Below the pieces are notes generated by a model. The model made no database searches. It was not told the origin of the DNA and saw only the letters and a program-made list of their open reading frames with translations. The position numbers were made by a program, and so were the translations under genes. This document shows, in pieces, positions 1-10,954 of a stretch of DNA of 35,961 bases. Each line of letters begins with the position of its first letter. Positions within the stretch are counted from its first letter, which is position 1. Source of the stretch: Entomortierella parvispora (taxonomy: Eukaryota > Mortierellomycota > Mortierellomycetes > Mortierellales > Mortierellaceae); the NCBI GenBank assembly GCA_963573315.1, contig CAUYJH010000035.1, positions 1 to 35,961 of the forward strand, in the 5' to 3' direction.

Positions 1-1008
1 AGGATGGGCTGGCGGCTGGGGCCACCATGAATCGCCGGGGGGCCGTACAGAGGCCTGGCACCACTGCGAAGGTTGCTGCTGTGGATGATGCAGTGGGAGC
101 ATCTGTTGTTGGTAAGGCTGCTGCAGCAAAGGCGGCTGAAAATACAAAAGCCCTGACGCTTGGTCCTCTTGCTGCTCTGGCCCGGAAAAGAGAGGCGCTC
201 CTTGTTGCTGCTGTGGTGGCCCTGAGGGTAGATGCTCTCCTTGCTGATGCTGTGGTGGTAGGGGCATTGTAGTCGACATGACCCGTAAGACCAGCCCTGT
301 TCGATGGTGAAAATCCAAACTAGTTCGCATCAACTCTTTCAGGTGCTGTAGTTGCTGTAGCATTAGATCTTGGCTCTGATCATGGCTGAGAATGGCCTGC
401 AAGGCAGAGGTTGTTGCAGTTAGCTGCTGGACCTTGTTGGCGAGCCCATTGACGGCCCCGACGACGGCGTTGCCGTCAATTGCAATATCTCTGGGGAAAA
501 GATTGGCCTGCTGACGATGCCTCTCAATTGCAGCCAAAAGATCCGTCTCGAACTGGAGAAAGAGAGGGCTCTCGAAGATGTCAGGTCTTGAGGTAATCAA
601 AGAATTGGTCAGAGTTCGTCCCTGACTATCTTTCTTGCGGAAGATGACTGCATCCTGAAGGATAACTCGACGAAGCCGAACAAGGAGTTGAAGAAAGGCC
701 TTTCTGTCAACAATTGCACTCTGGACTAAATCCTTGGCTGTCTTATCGTTTGAGTCAGAGTCAGGTGGGACATAATGTAAGTCATCTTCAGTCGGCACGC
801 TTGGATCGATGGCCATCATCTGGTTCTTGCAGTCCTTCATCCAGCTATCCCGCAGCTCAGGGTGATTGGCATCAAAAGTCTCTTCGATCCAGCTGAAAAT
901 CTTCCGTTGAAGTTCGAGAGGAGGGGTGATCAGGTCGCGTTCAATAAAATACGGTTCGTTTTTGAAATGGGCTATCGCGAATGCACCGTTGGTTTCATTT
1001 CGATTGTA
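1..1008 (-). pseudogene. Diverged Crypton tyrosine recombinase, C-terminal part, partial at left edge
   Basis: Read on the minus strand, the frame from 1008 down to base 1 is open for 336 codons and runs off the window. Its product aligns by eye with the complete Cryptons further right, starting just after their catalytic tyrosine. Matching landmarks are a PPLELQRKIFSWIEETF stretch (Crypton: PPIELQEMIFPFIETAF), then LLVRLRRVILQDAV (Crypton: LLLRLRRVLLQDAV), then a long glutamine- and proline-rich tail. An in-frame TGA sits at 1009-1011, and I could not find the recombinase core (R...HxxR) upstream, between 1012 and about 1290. The 5' part is therefore lost, or lies behind introns I cannot place. 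Sequence divergence shows that this is a different and older Crypton lineage than the tandem pair. The long open frame suggests truncation was fairly recent, or that the exon is still part of a gene whose 3' end lies outside the window. Confidence 0.72.
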
Positions 1009-1011
1009 TCA

Positions 1012-1850
1012 CAGTGATTACCTCCAGACTGCTGCAGAAACTTGTCGGCTACAGGGTTCACTGGCAGTTCAGGAGTCAGTGCATCGGATCATGATCTGAC
1101 AAGGTGGAAAAGGAAGGTAAAGAAGGTGTAGGCCTGGTCACGACGATAGTCCTTTGGGGCCTTCTTTTGCTTTCTGAAGCGTCGGTGGGGGGAGTGCAAG
1201 GCTTGCTGTCGGCTTGATTCCTGCATACTTCATGTCGCTTAATTCGAGTCCTTGGTACTTTTTCTGGGCACGAATGTTTAGTCAATCAGAGCAAGGGATT
1301 AGAGAAACAGAGCAAAGGCGGACCCCATTCCTCCACCCCTGATTTTTAATGACTCTCGGAATCACGTGAAAGAATTAATATTTACGTAAATGCTATTTTA
1401 CCTGCATTCGCGACAAACACGACTTCAGCGCCTTTTTCTTTGCCACCGATCCACAACCTCCACAAACCACAAACCTTCAGTGGCCTTTCTCGTTCTTCAC
1501 TACTGAATCTACCCCCTCTCCAAAACCCCTTTCTCTATCTACGTTACCCACTCTTAACTCTTGACTCTGTCCTAAGCTACGACACTTCGGTATATATCTA
1601 TGATGGTACCTTTCGAAAACAATCTTATTGACTCTATCTTACTAATGAAAGCTTGCTTCTTCTCCTATTCTCTTCGCTACACTTGTGCGTGGACAAATAA
1701 AAGCACAATATCCATAGTAGGTGCATAAAATGAAAAAAATCCGAACCTGTTCGAATGTTGACCAACTCTGCCTTTTTTCTTTTAATTACAAAGCCTCGAG
1801 GTAGTCTACCAGTTAAAAGCCGAGACCTTCCCCCTCCCCTCTCCCGAAAA
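1012..1850. promoter_or_regulatory. Intergenic stretch; probable promoter and 5' leader of the FEN1-Fanzor-like gene
   Basis: No convincing gene was found here. The short frames present have no recognisable motifs. The right half (about 1430-1850) is pyrimidine-rich on the plus strand, as is common in fungal promoters. There is a palindromic CACGTG at 1363-1368 and a TATA-like TATATAT at 1591-1597. No transcription start can be fixed from the sequence. The interval also separates the minus-strand Crypton remnant from the plus-strand nuclease gene, so it may hold a divergent promoter. Confidence 0.35.
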
Positions 1851-1940
1851 GTAAGCAATCTGATCAAAGATCGACACGATCAATATGACTGAGCATTCGG
1901 GTCTGGGTACACTTTATACTAACGAGTTTATTTATGGTAG
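1851..1940 (+). other. 5'-UTR intron that decides the start codon
   Basis: There is a GTAAGC donor at 1851, a perfect TACTAAC branch site at 1917-1923 and a TAG acceptor at 1938-1940. The length of 90 nt matches the other introns of this locus. Splicing removes the in-frame ATG at 1885 and leaves the ATG at 1951 as first start. The product then begins MGVQGIF, the N-terminal form expected of FEN1/XPG-type nucleases. Confidence 0.75.
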
Positions 1941-1950
1941 GTGCTACGCG

Positions 1951-4900
1951 ATGGGAGTGCAGGGTATCTTTCCCGTGTTGCGAAAGAAAGGGATATCCGA
2001 CACACCTCCAGACCTCCAAACCCTCAATACTGATGCTATCCACTACGATGTGAAAGCAATACATTATGGCGATATCACGATGCAACTGACAAGTGTCGAC
2101 AACGTCGAAGAGGATGGTTCATTTAACATCGACAAGGCTATGTCAGTAGTAGCTGTATCAATCGGCAACAAGATCCAAGCCTGGCTCAAACATATGTCGC
2201 TAGAGGTCAACATAACTCTGCACATCGACGGATTTGAGAGTGCCGCGAAAGGAGGCACTCATCAGCAAAGACATATAAAGCGTGAACAAGCTTCAGCCAA
2301 CATCGAATCCAACCTTCGCATACTGGAGCGCAAAGTCGGGCACTGGGTTTCAACAAAAGTCACCGACAAGATCGACAAGAACTTGAGGAAAGCTTGTCAG
2401 TTAGACTCCTACTGTAGAGAGGTCCTTGCCGCCAAACTCCGTGATCTTGCCTACAGAGCTTGCCTCTGCAGAGCTGAAACAGATCCCTGTATCGCAGCCT
2501 ATTGTACAAATCACACGGGACACGGAAAAGCTGCCGTCCTCTCAATTGATTCGGATTATATCTTCTACTCCGGTGTCAACATTTTACTTCAGCCCAACCC
2601 CAAAGGTCCCGGACTTTTGTGCTACGAGCGTGCTCAGGTCAAGAAAGCGCTGGATCTGATTCATGACGAAGAACTGATACTCTACGGGTGCGTCAATAAG
2701 AACGATTACAACTTGAACGTGCCTACTATTGGCCTGATCAGGAGTCTCGAGATTATCAAGCCTCCCGCCGACGAGGATGACGACGATGTGAGCATGGGGG
2801 ATGATGGGGATAATGACGCGGTCTCTGGCGATTCGGAAGAACCAGGTTCAGCTGAAAGCAACGCGGAGGAAGCTGGATCAGATGAAAACAACACGGAGGA
2901 GTCGGGGCCGGATGAAGAGGATTTGGGACCGGATGAAGAGGATTCGGACGCTGGATCTAGCGGTGACGACATGGGTCATGATTCGAAAAGTACAACGTGG
3001 GGAATTGCATCGGTTGCTGTCACCTCTAAGCCAAAATCAGCTCTGGGCAAACGCAAGGCCAAAGGATATCAAATCAACGATAACTCATATTCCAGCTCTA
3101 ATGATGAAGGTCCATCTGTCAAAGCCACGTCCAAGCGCTCGAAACCCGATCAGGGGGTACAAACACCGGTTGCTGGTTTAAAGGAAAGAGACACTCCTGG
3201 TATAAAGCCAAGCTCGACCGCCTCAGTATCCGAATTCGAAGCCATTCCTGACCTTCGCCAACTTCTACAGCTTTTTTGCGAAAGGGTGTCGTCTGTTGTC
3301 CACAAAAGTGTGTCTCCTTTGTTGTTCGAATCATCTATTCGCACTTTTGGATTTCTAAGTCAGCTGACGACAGGAGAGACTCCAAGCTCCCACCCCGAGC
3401 ATATACCTCTTTGGAAACCATATCTGGATGATCAGACCTCGACGTCCCTACCACCACTGTCATTCCCACCTTTGCCCGAGCCAAAGATGTCTGAGAGTGA
3501 ACTGATGAGCCAGGTACAGTTTCAGCTTGAGCGGTATTCAGCTGCTAGAGCAGAGAGAAGAAGGTTCAAGGTGGAAGTGCCCGATCAAGGTCCAACAAGG
3601 TAAGAAAGCGACTTGACAAACAACGGCATTTACTATGGATCAGCCCTAACCTTGTACTGAATCATTCTTTTCCAGGCCTCATAAGCTGCACCGTCACGGC
3701 AATCGCAATCAGTTCAGTCACGTCTACCGGACCACAGGCAAAGACAGCAACTTCTTAGGAGGCTGCAAAGTTGACATCAACAAACTAAGCGACCCGACAA
3801 GACCACCTCCAGGTCCATCTAATCCAGTTATACAGCCAGTCAAGGATAGTCGCAAGAGTAAGCGCAAGAAAAAGCAGAAGGGGGACCGCAAAACAAGACG
3901 GAAGGGCGATCATGTCAAAGCCCAACCGAAAGGTACAAGCGGTGTCAAGGCCTCGTTTTCGACCCAAAAATCTCGTAACCTTGATCAGAGATTCGAGAAG
4001 CGCGCTTTAACAGTAGGAGCCTTCGAGAAAAATGTCACCTTGCGATTAATGAGACGCGAGGGAAACTATGAGCACGGAACGGTCGAGTTTGACGAGGCGT
4101 ACAAACGCGCAAAGCCGCTTGCTCAGGAAATTACCAAACGACAGCAAGCATGCATTGAAACCCGCGACCTCTTATTATACGACACCTACGCTGCAATCAT
4201 GTTGGCCATTGAAGACATCAACGATCCAACCGATCTTCAGAGGCAATCTAAGGAAATTCTGGAACAAAAATCATCCATCGCCGCCGTCTCGCGCCCGTCC
4301 TCGTCCTCGTCTTCGTCTTCGTCCATTTCAAAAAGACATCGGTGGGACCTCCCTGAGAAATATCCAGACACAATGATGAAGGACTTGGTGGACAACAAAA
4401 CGATCTATTACGCGCTGGTCGCGTTCTTTTTTCATGGAAAGGCCGCCAATAACTCGGAGGACAATAGGATACAAAAGCAAGCAGCTAAAGACACACTCTC
4501 AACGGATCAGGTGGCAAAAAGAACCAGGACCACCCAGAAAGGAGGATCGCCAAGATTCGACGACCGACCTTTCTTTGCTAGATGGATCTATGAAAGATAT
4601 CAAGCGAAAACCAATTTTGTGCCATACGACGAGCGCGGCATACAGCTCTTTAATACCAACGCAGCCTACTCGACGCAAGCAACGGTATCTAAGGCCGTCT
4701 CCTGCCATTATAAGCACGCCGTTGTATGTAACCCTCTTCTATCGGCTGGCTGAATTCCTGGTTGTAAAAAGAGGACAGCTAATTAATATAATATTTTCAT
4801 TTGTAAACTAGTTTGACGGTACGGTCGAATGGTCTCCGAGTACAACGCCTGGTGAACTGAGCACACCAGCCATCCAGTGGTTCCAAGAACATAACACGGA

Positions 4901-6602
4901 GGGGTTTTCAAGGATTTTGTGTTCGGGAAGTATGCCCGCAACGTTCAAATCGTAACCGAGCAGGACCTACTATACTTTCTCCATGCCGATCCGCCGTCTC
5001 AGCCCCAGCCAGAGTATTTATCGGAGACCAGCTACAGGGATTTCGAGCCATTCCTCAAAGAGTTGTTCCCAAAAAAGTCGGTCGGAAAGGGCAAGAGGGC
5101 ATCTCAGAGGGACTTTACACACCAAGAAAGAATGGGCCATATCATCAAATACAAAGGATGGTTCCTGACATCCGTCGCGTATGACCTTTCACGAGAAGTG
5201 TCACCGTCCACGCCTACTGGAGGTTCATTAGAGAGAAAGACGTGGGGCCATCGAAAGGATGGTTATTGTCACAAAATACGGCTGCAGTCAGAAGAGCAAC
5301 TAAGACACAGCCACAACTACATCCTCGGCACTGGCTACCAAACTGACGGCCTGGTCTTTACGCTCCTGGCCAACGACACCCGGGCGCCGAAGACACGCCA
5401 AAAAAAAAATTCTCTCTCATTTGGTCCCGACGAGGAGGAGTTGGCGGCGGCAGCAGCAGCATCAACGGCAGTGACGGAGGATGACGAAATGGAAGACGAT
5501 GGGCTCGACGATGACGCGAAACAGAGCATTAACCTTTCGGAGCACCTGTACGCCCTTGACCCCGACAAACAATATGAGTTTGAACGTCCAGCGGATCTTA
5601 GTCAGTTTGCGGCTGGGACAAAGTCTGGTTACAAGTGCAACTTGGCCGCTCGAACAAAGCTCCTCCCAAACGCCGCCGTACTTAAATGGAATGTCGAGCC
5701 CAGAGTCATCATCGGTGCGGATCCCGGAGAGATTGTACCAGTAGCAACAACAAGACTGGACCAGGGCAGTGGAGAGCGGCATACGATGAAGATCAAAAGA
5801 ACGTTCTTGTATGAGCCAACGTGGCGTTTTAAACGGGCTTTGGATAAGAGGAAGAAGGACCACTTCATCGACCGACTCGAATCACTCACACCTTCCACGA
5901 GACTGGGTGCTGCAAGTGAATTCTTGATGTACATGAACACTCCTGCCAAAGACATTCTACTGCCGCTCGCAAAGTCAAGTCCTGAAAGAGAAAAGATCGA
6001 CACGATGAAGGGGACGGTCCGTGAGGAGATTTTCTCATTTTACCACAGCAAATGGATGCGCAAGAAACAATGGGATCATAACAAGGCAAAAAGATCTGCA
6101 GTGGATCTTGCAGTCCACCATATACTAGAGCAAGCAGGGTTGAACCCAAACTGGAAACCACAGGTACCAGGAACAGCAGCCCTGGCGTATGGACTTTCTA
6201 GTTTCAATACAAGGCGCGGCCCTTCGTCCATGGCAGAAGTTATACGAAAACAGCTCGTGCATGCCGTAAGAACTCCTTTTTTTAAAAGAGCCCTTAGATC
6301 ACTTTAATTCTTTTTTTTAATCGCTGGTTCCTTTGATTCATCTCTAGTTTCGTAGGCTTGGACAGCCGGCTGTAGGCATCCATGAATACAACAGCACTCA
6401 AAAATGTCCCCGACGAACATGCGACCGATACCTCACGAAACATGGGAAGAGATCCATGTACTGTGAAGGCTGCAATCGATTTTATGACCGTGACGCAGTC
6501 GGCTCGGAGAACATCGCCTACATTCTGGAGGAAATGGTCGCAGGGCGCGCTCGACCAGCAAAGTTCTTGCCAACCTCAACCACACTTATTCAACATCATT
6601 GA
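1951..6602 (+). CDS. FEN1/XPG-like nuclease fused to a TnpB/Fanzor-like RuvC nuclease (multi-exon)
   Basis: Coding exons are 1951-3599, 3676-4723, 4913-6265 and 6348-6602, giving 1,434 residues in one frame. Introns start GTAAGA, GTATGT and GTAAGA. Residues 1-270 resemble the flap-endonuclease fold. MGVQGIF opens the protein, and D33, D93, E176, D178, D200, D202 and D252 fall where FEN1 has its seven metal-binding acids; an IDSDYIFY motif and KNDYNLNVPTIGL are visible. An acidic linker (about 274-350) and a basic, NLS-like cluster (about 608-630) follow. The C-terminal part is TnpB/Fanzor-like: RuvC-I GADPGE (D1169), a VGIHEYNS motif with E1363, a zinc ribbon C1370/C1375/C1389/C1392, and RuvC-III DRDAVGSENIA (D1397/D1399). 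TnpB and Fanzor proteins are RNA-guided DNA endonucleases of mobile elements. The joint function of the two halves is not known to me. The third intron could instead be 4724-4811, which needs a frameshift near 4905-4915. A serine-codon microsatellite lies near 4297-4324. Confidence 0.82.
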
Positions 6603-6845
6603 CGGGGTGCCACGGAACACCCAAAAAAAGTTGTAAGTACTCTCCCAATAGTCCAACTTATCGTGCTCTTTCTGGTGCAACTTTCTCACAAGTGTACCTT
6701 CTCTCCATCTACTTCTCCATCTACACCTTTATCGTTCAAAGACGTAAGTACTAATACTCCAATATTGCCTAAAAAGTGCTATCACAATTTCATCTTACAA
6801 ACGGGACTAACATTTTGACTTGTTTCACATTTTCCGAACTACTAG
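6603..6845 (+). other. 3' flank of the nuclease gene; possible guide-RNA or extra-intron region
   Basis: No gene is seen here. The nonamer GTAAGTACT occurs twice (6633-6641 and 6744-6752), each followed by a similar CTCC-AATA-type stretch. Both copies look like strong splice donors. A CTAAC at about 6808 and a CTACTAG just before the Crypton core could serve as branch and acceptor, so the native 3' UTR may have been split by the Crypton insertion. Fanzor and TnpB guide RNAs are usually encoded at or beyond the 3' end of the nuclease gene, so this is where one would be sought. Confidence 0.3.
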
Positions 6846-6851
6846 TACAGT
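6846..6851. repeat. Crypton core site TACAGT, left
   Basis: This hexamer marks the left junction. Flanking bases differ on the outer side (G before it, versus A at the other two sites), so the shared core is exactly six bases. Confidence 0.75.
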
Positions 6852-7160
6852 GACAGTATAGTGTATTGAAATTATAGAGGTCAATATGAATATTTCCATT
6901 CAGTAGAGGGCTGAAACGCTGCGAATGGCTGAGATGGGCCAGAGTCGGAAAAAGTGTCCGGAAAACGGAAGCAACAAAAATACCCGCATGTATTGGCCAA
7001 GTCCCACATTGACCTTTGCTGAATGCCAGCATGCCAGCATGCAGCCAGGCACCCATGCGATTGTAGACACATGTTCATCTGTTCATACTCACACACTTTC
7101 ATAGTACCAGCACACATTACATCATCATATATATATCACCTTCATGTTCCCTCCCTCCCC

Positions 7161-7190
7161 TCTCATCTCATCTCATCTCATCTCATCTCT
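7161..7190. repeat. TCTCA microsatellite in the Crypton 3' region, unit 1
   Basis: About six 5-nt units of TCTCA lie just downstream of the recombinase stop codon. The same tract recurs in unit 2. Confidence 0.9.
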
Positions 7191-7244
7191 CTTGTTGATG
7201 TCAGTTCTCTTTAATTCCAGTAAAAGCTAGACTAAAATAAACCT

Positions 7245-10200
7245 TCATATTCGGGATGTGCGCGTCGCTCCTTGCTTCACACAATATTTGTGGAGCTCAT
7301 TGCAGCTCAAGTGTAGGCTATCAAGACCGTTCATTGCTTCCTCCAGTGCCCTGTTCTGATCAATTTCTTGGTTCTCAGCCCGAGCTTGCTTGGCTCGGAA
7401 CTCAATCTCCTCGATGATTCGCAGTCTGTTGTTGAGGGCCTTCCGAGTCTTTTCTACTACCTTTGCGGATTTACCGTTCTTCTTTCTATACTCATCCTGG
7501 AACGCGTTATACCTCTGGCGCTCATCAAATATCTGCCTTGTATTTGCAGGCCTTTGCAAGAAACCAAAGGCTGATCCTGATTCTTCCGATGTGGCGCCTT
7601 CTGAAGTATCTGAAGTAGATGCATTGGCCATAACGGGTTGCACTGTTGACGTGCGAGGTGCCGCTGTCAGAGCAAGCGGCTCGGGTGTGTTCCAAGGAAA
7701 AGTCGGTCGAGTTGGCGCTATCGACGTTGGCTGACTGGCTGCCATGAGCGGTCTAAACGGGGCTTCTGGTTGCGCGGGCAGTATGGGTGGTAATGGAGAT
7801 ACGGGTCCTAACCATGGCACTCGTGCTGTCGACTGGTAGATTGTCGTATGATGCTGATATTGCTCGCCAATGGCGTATGGTGGATATAGGACACTAGGCG
7901 GAGCACCCGCTGCGCCGAGTGAGGGACCGCCTTGCTGAAAGGGATGGCCGCCTTGTACCCATAAAAACAGCTCCTGCAATGATTGCTTCACCGTATTCAG
8001 TTCGGTCGCCACATAACGGCGAAATGCCTCCTCCTGACCAGGCTGTTGCTGGACTTGAAGATCGGTCGGTCCGTGCTGTCCAACCTGAAGCTGCTGGACT
8101 TGAAGACCAACTCCTTGAATTTGCTCCAAAAGATGCTGATATTGACTTGATTGTTGCTGACTCTGACTCGCAACAGCATTGGCCACGATCGGGGGGAGGT
8201 CAACAGGCAAGATCAAATCACCTTGATCTAATACTGGTGCCAATTCATTTTGGAATCGAAGGAAGAGCTCTGATTTGAATATGTCATGCTCCAAAAGCGG
8301 CGATTTCACGTTCCTGTACGTGTGTAAATAGACAACTGCATCCTGGAGAAGGACCCGTCGCAGGCGAAGAAGGAGTTTGAAAAACCGCTTTTTGTTCATG
8401 GCAAAGTGCGCTTCGTGCACGGGACGCTTGCCTGACTCAGGTTCTGGTGGGTCCAAAGGCGCGATATCTTCGAGCTGCGTGGGTTGATCCCCATCCTTCT
8501 CATTCATCTCATCTAGACAATCCTGTCTCCATTTCATATTGGCTTCCGATCCTGGCTCGCCAAAGGCAGTCTCGATGAATGGGAATATCATTTCCTGAAG
8601 CTCAATTGGGGGCGCCTTTTCATTCCTTTGCAAGTGAAATGGTTTTCCCTCCTTAAAGCCAGCCATCCCAAACGCGAACTGAATCGGTACGTTGGACAGG
8701 TAGTGTTGATCCATGCGACCACTGCCACGCACCCATCGACCCCCAAGTTTGATGTCCTCAGGTCGAACGCCAAGCCTCTGCGCCTCTACAGCGCCACTGT
8801 GCCGGCTAGCATGTGTGATTTGGGCACACTCCAGCTGCTGTGCCTCGAACGTCTTTAACGTTGTTTCGCGAGAAGCTGCATATGATAGTGGGATCAATCG
8901 ACTTGACGGTGTCCCCTTTTTTCCTAGCAAGACTTTAGTCGATGGAAAATATGGATCATTGACGTCTGGAGGAGGCTCTTCCTTGTTCTAAGCAGATTCA
9001 ATTAATGCAAATATTATTGTCAGTCAGCAAGTCAGCACCTGAGAAACAAAATTGTAAAGCAATATCGATACTTACATGAAAGCGATCAAACATATAAAAC
9101 GCAAAAGCCCCAATACTGCAGCGGCGAACATCGTGGTGCCTTAGAGCGCATCCATACTGAGTGTGGCCGGACTTGTTGGTCTTCCCACGATGCATTGCAC
9201 AAACGAGTGCAGAAACCGACTGTGATCCTCCTTGTCGGTTCTCAATCTGCATCATAAAGCAGTCCGCAAGGTTCAAATGTACCAAGTCTTCGTTGCGGAG
9301 AAGCATGCTGTGTCGAATTGCCAGGGCCAGGTGTTCTCTGGTCCAAGGTGACAAGATTGCAATGGGTCGGGCCCAGGTGTAAAGTAGACATTGGATGTGC
9401 TGAGTAGTTGTATAAGCCCTTCGAATCTCGCACTCGGCCGATAGGTCCTTGTGATTCGTAAGGATACCACACACCAGGTCATTGGTGTACTTCTCCACAG
9501 CATTGCGAATGAGAGTTGATCTTCTGATGTCCGGTTCTGTGTTAGGACGAACTTGGCGTTTGCCCTGCCGTTGTTGGACATAACAGAGCGCTTTTACCAC
9601 GTTTTCCATAGTTTGGTGGCCGCAAGGTACATCCAGTGCTCTTCTCCCTTTCTTGTCCGGCTCGACAGTCCTCAAGACTAAATGAATATCAGACAAGATG
9701 AAATAAGGGTTTGAATTCTGTTGGGTGAGCCACAAATGCGCAAAGGATCGTATGACTGAAAAATACCTTCGCCCAAGGTTGGTGCGTGGCCCTTTGTATT
9801 GGCTGATTTGAACATAAAAGGTGTATGAACGTCCCTGCTTTGGCCCTCATGAAAATACTTCTTGGTGGTTGACTTGAACATGACTTCCATCAGAAATCGC
9901 AACACTTTCACTTCAGTAACGTCATAGCGGTGTATCTTGCCATGCAAGTCGCCGATTGCCATGTCTCTGCAGAACTTCTAAAAAATAGGAAAGTCAAATT
10001 CAGTTTCTGACAATGGTGCATTCTCTGTGATCCAGGACGTATCCTTACCACAAACTTTTTCATGTGTGATTTGTACTGGAGCTTGCTGTTCTGGCTGAGC
10101 TGTGAGGTTTGTAGGTCCAATGCCTCCCGCATGATCTGTTCATCTGTTGATCGAGATGTATCGGCGTCATTATTGGCTATGACCTCTTCTTCCAGGTAAA

Positions 10201-10752
10201 GATCTGGCGGGGCTATTAGATACCGCAAAACAGCTTCAAAAGAAACTAGAGGAAGGGAAGGTGTTCCATTCAATATATGACCGTATGATGGTATCAGCTT
10301 TCAATTTGTTTGCTTGCATGTTGACATACCATAACGCTTGGTCATGTCTTCGTCAACATCCATATTGGCGTTTTCTGCTTGTGTCTGAATTGAAAGTCGT
10401 CTCGTCGTGGAACCATTGATCGAAACGCAGATTGATTCATCATCAGAGTCCGAGTCTTCATCGGAATCGGTACAATCAACTTCGCCATCGAATGGTTCGC
10501 TGGACATATCCAAAAGAGCTGGATTATTCTCAATTGCTATGTTAAAGCATCGAGCGGCGAATGAGATGCGAATGAATGAAGGGATCGGAAGCGAGATTTG
10601 GTCGTCTGTGCCCATGTACCTTTACGATCAACTTTGGTCGTCTTCCTCACCCGCTTTTTCGGCGGTTGTTTCTCCGCCGACTGAGGATTTGGGTTGTCTT
10701 TTCTGGTTTTCTTGGTTGCATTTCCTGAGATAAAAGCAGTGAGCGAGGACAT
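7245..10752 (-). CDS. Crypton tyrosine recombinase, copy 1 (six exons)
   Basis: Minus-strand exons are 10752-10620, 10536-10330, 10245-10049, 9977-9767, 9677-9076 and 8987-7245. Introns are 71-89 nt, all GT-AG, with phases 1, 1, 0, 1, 0, and the exons sum to exactly 1,031 codons (1,030 residues). The N-terminus carries a basic KKRVRK stretch and an acidic serine-rich segment. The central region resembles the Ndc10/Crypton fold with LLRNEDLVHLNL (R377) and GKTN (K415). H509-A-S-R512 and Y546 in MDQHYL complete the tyrosine recombinase set. Such enzymes cut and rejoin DNA at short core sites to excise and integrate the element. A glutamine-rich segment and a C-terminal basic helix-rich region (RKALNNRLRIIEEIE) follow. 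The latter may be the GCR1_C-like DNA-binding domain of fungal Cryptons, but I am less sure of it. No stop or frameshift is visible. Confidence 0.85.
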
Positions 10753-10954
10753 AGGACTGAGTTGACACCGTCTGGCAAACCGTCTGGCAAGCTTCGGCAA
10801 GGGCGGAGGGGGATTAATGAATGAGCAAGCAATTGGGCAATCAGAATGAATGGGCTGAATGAACAATCCAGGGGCAAAAGTCTGTGAACTCGAGATGCGT
10901 ACGACGGAAAGAGTGAGAGAACGGGGAGAGAAAGTATGCGCGAGTGAGTGTGGA

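Noticed and set aside
27-272. Plus-strand 81-codon frame rich in Ala/Val
   Set aside because: Antisense to the glutamine-rich tail of the Crypton remnant; CAG/CTG-type repeats create it.
1076-1285. Minus-strand 69-codon frame as the missing Crypton core
   Set aside because: It has no HxxR or catalytic tyrosine context and no similarity by eye to the complete Crypton proteins.
6846-6851. TACAGT as a target-site duplication of a DDE transposon
   Set aside because: The unit has no terminal inverted repeats and encodes a tyrosine recombinase. A shared recombination core explains the hexamer and the single copy between units better.
9039-9075. 37-nt intron at the last Crypton intron, using the first CTCAG acceptor
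   Set aside because: It is too short for this genome and reads into an in-frame TGA. The 88-nt intron 8988-9075 keeps the frame.
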